Positions 4,767 to 6,222 of a stretch of DNA of 6,222 nt are shown one piece after another; the stretch's first letter is position 1; every line of letters begins with the position of its first letter. The position numbers and the translations under genes were made by a program. The notes under the pieces are model-generated. The model was not told the origin of the DNA and ran no database searches. It saw only the letters and a list, made by a program, of their open reading frames with translations. Source of the stretch: Candidatus Falkowbacteria bacterium CG1_02_41_21. Its GTDB lineage: Bacteria > Patescibacteriota > Patescibacteriia > Patescibacteriales > UBA12465. Location of the stretch: NCBI GenBank assembly GCA_001871235.1, contig MNUV01000039.1, forward strand, positions 1 through 6,222, in the 5' to 3' direction.

Positions 4767-5804
4767 TTAGAGGTTAACACCCATTTCTTTTTTCTGATAC
4801 TCTCTCAGGCTAGTACCGGTGAGCCGTTCAAAAATTTGCAGATAGCGTTTAGTCGTCTCTCCAATTATTTCATCCGGAATTTTCAAGCCATGAACAAAGT
4901 CCACATGATCCGGATTTTTTGGATCCAATTTATTAACACCAACAACATTAAAAGGAGTTTCAATCTTGGCAACGTAATCGCGAACAAGTTGCTTGTCGTA
5001 AAAATGCGGATCGCGTCCTTCAGCCATGGCTTTCCCCCAGTCTTCGCTCACGGCGAAGCGGGAAGAATCAGGCGTCAGAATTTCATCAACAATCTTTTTT
5101 CCGGCAACTTCAAATTTGGTATCTAGAATCAAAATCCCTCTCTCTTGAGCATAGCCGTAGGCTTTGTTATAAGCCGAGGCTAACATATCAACCACTTCCA
5201 GCGGTTCTGCTCCTAACCTCTTTTTGTTCATTTCACTAAAGAAGTAATCGGCATTAACATTAACATCATGATCCACTTCTTCTTTGGTAGAGGGAGTAAA
5301 AATTGGGTGGAGCAGTTTGGACCACTTGGGTAGCCCAGGCGTTAATCGATGTCCGGCAGCCATACCGGTTTTTTGGTAGTCTTTAAATACTGAACCGCCG
5401 ATGTGGTGACGATAAATCATTTCAAAAGGATAAAGTTTTGCTCCCATGTTATCAACCACCAAACAACGCTCGATTGGTAATTGAGATAGAGAGATGCCCT
5501 TTAAATCATAGGCGGCGTTAAATTCGGGCCTACTCATAGCTGGAATCAGATGGTGATTGAAATCAGACAGTACTTTGGTTGCCCAAAAATGAGTCATAGC
5601 AGTTAACACTTCACCCTTTTTGGGGATTAAGGCATTAAAAACGAAGTCAAAGGCGCTAATTCGGTTAGTGGCGACCATCAACAAACATTTGGGGTTAAGA
5701 AACCAGGTATTTCTGACCTTTCCTTGAGAAACGCGGTTTAAACCCTTCTCCAACAAATATTGTGACAATTTGTCGTTTATCAAATTTTCAGGAATTTTTT
5801 TCAT
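4767..5804 (-). CDS. purC: phosphoribosylaminoimidazole-succinocarboxamide synthase (SAICAR synthetase)
   Basis: PurC joins CAIR and aspartate using ATP to form SAICAR in purine synthesis. Matching motifs in order are GKVRNTW (28-34), LLMVATNRISAFDFV (41-55), IPKKGEVLT (60-68), FEMIYRHHIGGS (127-138), PIFTPSTKEE (167-176) with DHD (178-180), YAQERGILILDTKFE (218-232), DEILTPDSSRF (240-250), YDKQLVRDYV (269-278) and IPDEIIGETTKRYLQIFERLTG (309-330). The 345-residue length resembles the longer yeast Ade1-type enzymes (about 306) and exceeds the E. coli/Thermotoga type (about 230-240). Three differences from the usual Ade1-type motifs stand out: GKVRD reads GKVRN, ATDR/ASDR reads ATNR, and VRGYLTGS reads YRHHIGGS. 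The catalytic-looking blocks are otherwise intact, so activity is probable. It is first in the purC-purE operon, with its own promoter at 5876-5904. The ATG agrees with the family N-terminus and has no clear Shine-Dalgarno. Confidence 0.95.
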   Translation of the reverse strand: MKKIPENLINDKLSQYLLEKGLNRVSQGKVRNTWFLNPKCLLMVATNRISAFDFVFNALIPKKGEVLTAMTHFWATKVLSDFNHHLIPAMSRPEFNAAYDLKGISLSQLPIERCLVVDNMGAKLYPFEMIYRHHIGGSVFKDYQKTGMAAGHRLTPGLPKWSKLLHPIFTPSTKEEVDHDVNVNADYFFSEMNKKRLGAEPLEVVDMLASAYNKAYGYAQERGILILDTKFEVAGKKIVDEILTPDSSRFAVSEDWGKAMAEGRDPHFYDKQLVRDYVAKIETPFNVVGVNKLDPKNPDHVDFVHGLKIPDEIIGETTKRYLQIFERLTGTSLREYQKKEMGVNL

Positions 5805-5855
5805 ACTCTATAGGTTTTTAATGAACATTATGAGGATTACGACCCCTCGGCTACG

Positions 5856-5869
5856 ATATCATTTGATAT
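5856..5869. promoter_or_regulatory. palindrome at the predicted purC start site
   Basis: ATATCA-TT-TGATAT is a perfect 6-bp dyad with a 2-base centre. It begins where the purC transcription start is predicted (near 5869 on the minus strand), about 52-65 bases before the ATG. This position would suit a repressor operator. In RNA the 2-base loop would need to open, leaving a weak stem. No regulator gene is in view, and the site does not match a consensus I can name. Confidence 0.35.
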
Positions 5870-5875
5870 GAGACA

Positions 5876-5904
5876 ATACTAATATACAAACAAATAAATG
5901 TCAA
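5876..5904 (-). promoter_or_regulatory. candidate sigma70-type promoter for purC-purE
   Basis: On the minus strand, a perfect TTGACA (5904-5899) is followed after 17 bases by TAGTAT (5881-5876, four of six). The predicted start is near 5869, which gives a leader of about 65 bases. No competing promoter is seen closer to the gene. The promoter lies about 75 bases beyond the end of the IS30 transposase gene, so purC does not need IS transcription. Confidence 0.6.
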
Positions 5905-5953
5905 AACGAGATTAATTTGAGCTAAAATTCACCGTTTTTCCCTGTTTTTTTTC

Positions 5954-5986
5954 TAAATATAAACAAACCGAGCTGGATTCAAGCTC
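5954..5986 (-). terminator. weak terminator-like hairpin at the transposase 3' end
   Basis: On the minus strand, GAGCT (5986-5982) pairs with AGCTC (5974-5970) around a 7-base loop that contains the transposase TGA stop (5981-5979). The downstream sequence is GGTTTGTTTATATTT, T-rich but interrupted. With a 5-bp stem this is at best a partial terminator limiting read-through from the IS into purC. Confidence 0.4.
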
Positions 5987-6222
5987 CTAGCGCAATTTTT
6001 TGACCGGTAATTAGTTCATAAAAGCGTTCTGACGGGGTATAAAATCCTAGAGCTTTCCTGGGTCTGGAGTTAAGTCGTCTCTCAGCTTCTTTGATAGCAG
6101 ATAATGGTATGGTTTTGAAATCAGTTCCTTTAGGAAAATATTGTCTGATTAGTCCGTTGGTATTTTCGTTGGTGCCCCTCTGCCAAGGTGAATGAGGGTC
6201 GGCAAAGTAAACTTGGATTTTA
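5979..6222 (-). CDS. IS30-family transposase, C-terminal part (runs off window)
   Basis: This partial gene enters from the right edge on the minus strand, so its start is outside the window. The 80 visible residues end in KIALGA and a TGA stop. They contain the end of the DDE catalytic core typical of IS30 transposases: [20 protein letters not shown] at 5-24, then [11 protein letters not shown]. The Glu in TNEN (residue 19 of the visible part) is the expected third catalytic acid. The following [18 protein letters not shown] (48-65) is the family's usual C-terminal region. No frameshift or internal stop is seen, so the visible part looks intact. Whether the whole element is functional cannot be judged from one end. 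It lies upstream of purC in the same orientation. Confidence 0.93.
   Translation of the reverse strand, partial: KIQVYFADPHSPWQRGTNENTNGLIRQYFPKGTDFKTIPLSAIKEAERRLNSRPRKALGFYTPSERFYELITGQKIALGA
5979..6222 (-). mobile_element. 3' portion of an IS30-family insertion sequence
   Basis: The transposase fragment marks one end of an insertion sequence. The true element boundary should lie a few tens of bases beyond the stop codon, somewhere in the AT-rich stretch between 5905 and 5978. Without the other end, no terminal inverted repeat or target duplication can be defined. Confidence 0.75.

Noticed and set aside
4701..5126. Plus-strand open frame of 141 codons
   Set aside because: It lies antisense to the well-supported purC and the start of purE; the translation has no recognisable domain and the opposite-strand genes are clear family members.
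273..5804. Alternative genetic code with TGA as glycine (as in some Patescibacteria)
   Set aside because: No in-frame TGA occurs in the genes, glycine is encoded by GGN, and TGA ends the IS30 transposase right after its expected C-terminus.

Overview
The window looks like a piece of a Candidate Phyla Radiation (Patescibacteria) chromosome, possibly of the Parcubacteria group. The evidence is short AT-rich spacers, almost no Shine-Dalgarno sequences, a divergent PurE-like protein, an S16 with a long Ala/Lys/Glu tail, and a trmD neighbourhood that has lost rimM and rplS. This placement is inferred from gene character and not from a marker phylogeny. The genetic code looks standard: glycine uses GGN, no TGA is read through, and TGA ends the transposase.

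Layout. Positions 1-272 are non-coding, with two hairpins and a consensus -10 box. On the plus strand follow pnp (273-2540), rpsP (2608-3003), khpA (3133-3456) and trmD (3525-4199). rpsP and khpA each have their own sigma70-like promoter directly after the preceding stop codon. A strong hairpin terminator lies between khpA and trmD. A second, bidirectional terminator closes trmD and faces the convergent minus-strand pair purC-purE (5804 down to 4227). Upstream of purC are a good promoter, a short dyad at the predicted transcription start, and the C-terminal 80 residues of an IS30-family transposase that runs off the window edge.

How the genes work together. The plus-strand block handles RNA and translation: PNPase degrades RNA, S16 builds the 30S subunit, KhpA is a small KH RNA chaperone, and TrmD makes m1G37 in tRNA. 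The rpsP-khpA-trmD order is the remnant of the widespread rpsP-khpA-rimM-trmD-rplS cluster. The minus-strand pair encodes two consecutive steps of de novo purine synthesis, CAIR formation (PurE) and SAICAR formation (PurC). No other pur gene is in view.

This is mostly housekeeping DNA, and no undescribed multi-gene system is evident. The most interesting signals are at the RNA level. The octamer TGTTAGAG occurs three times, only in the leaders of the two KH-domain genes (pnp and khpA), each time in or beside a potential hairpin. Several stop codons are also built into hairpins or terminators.
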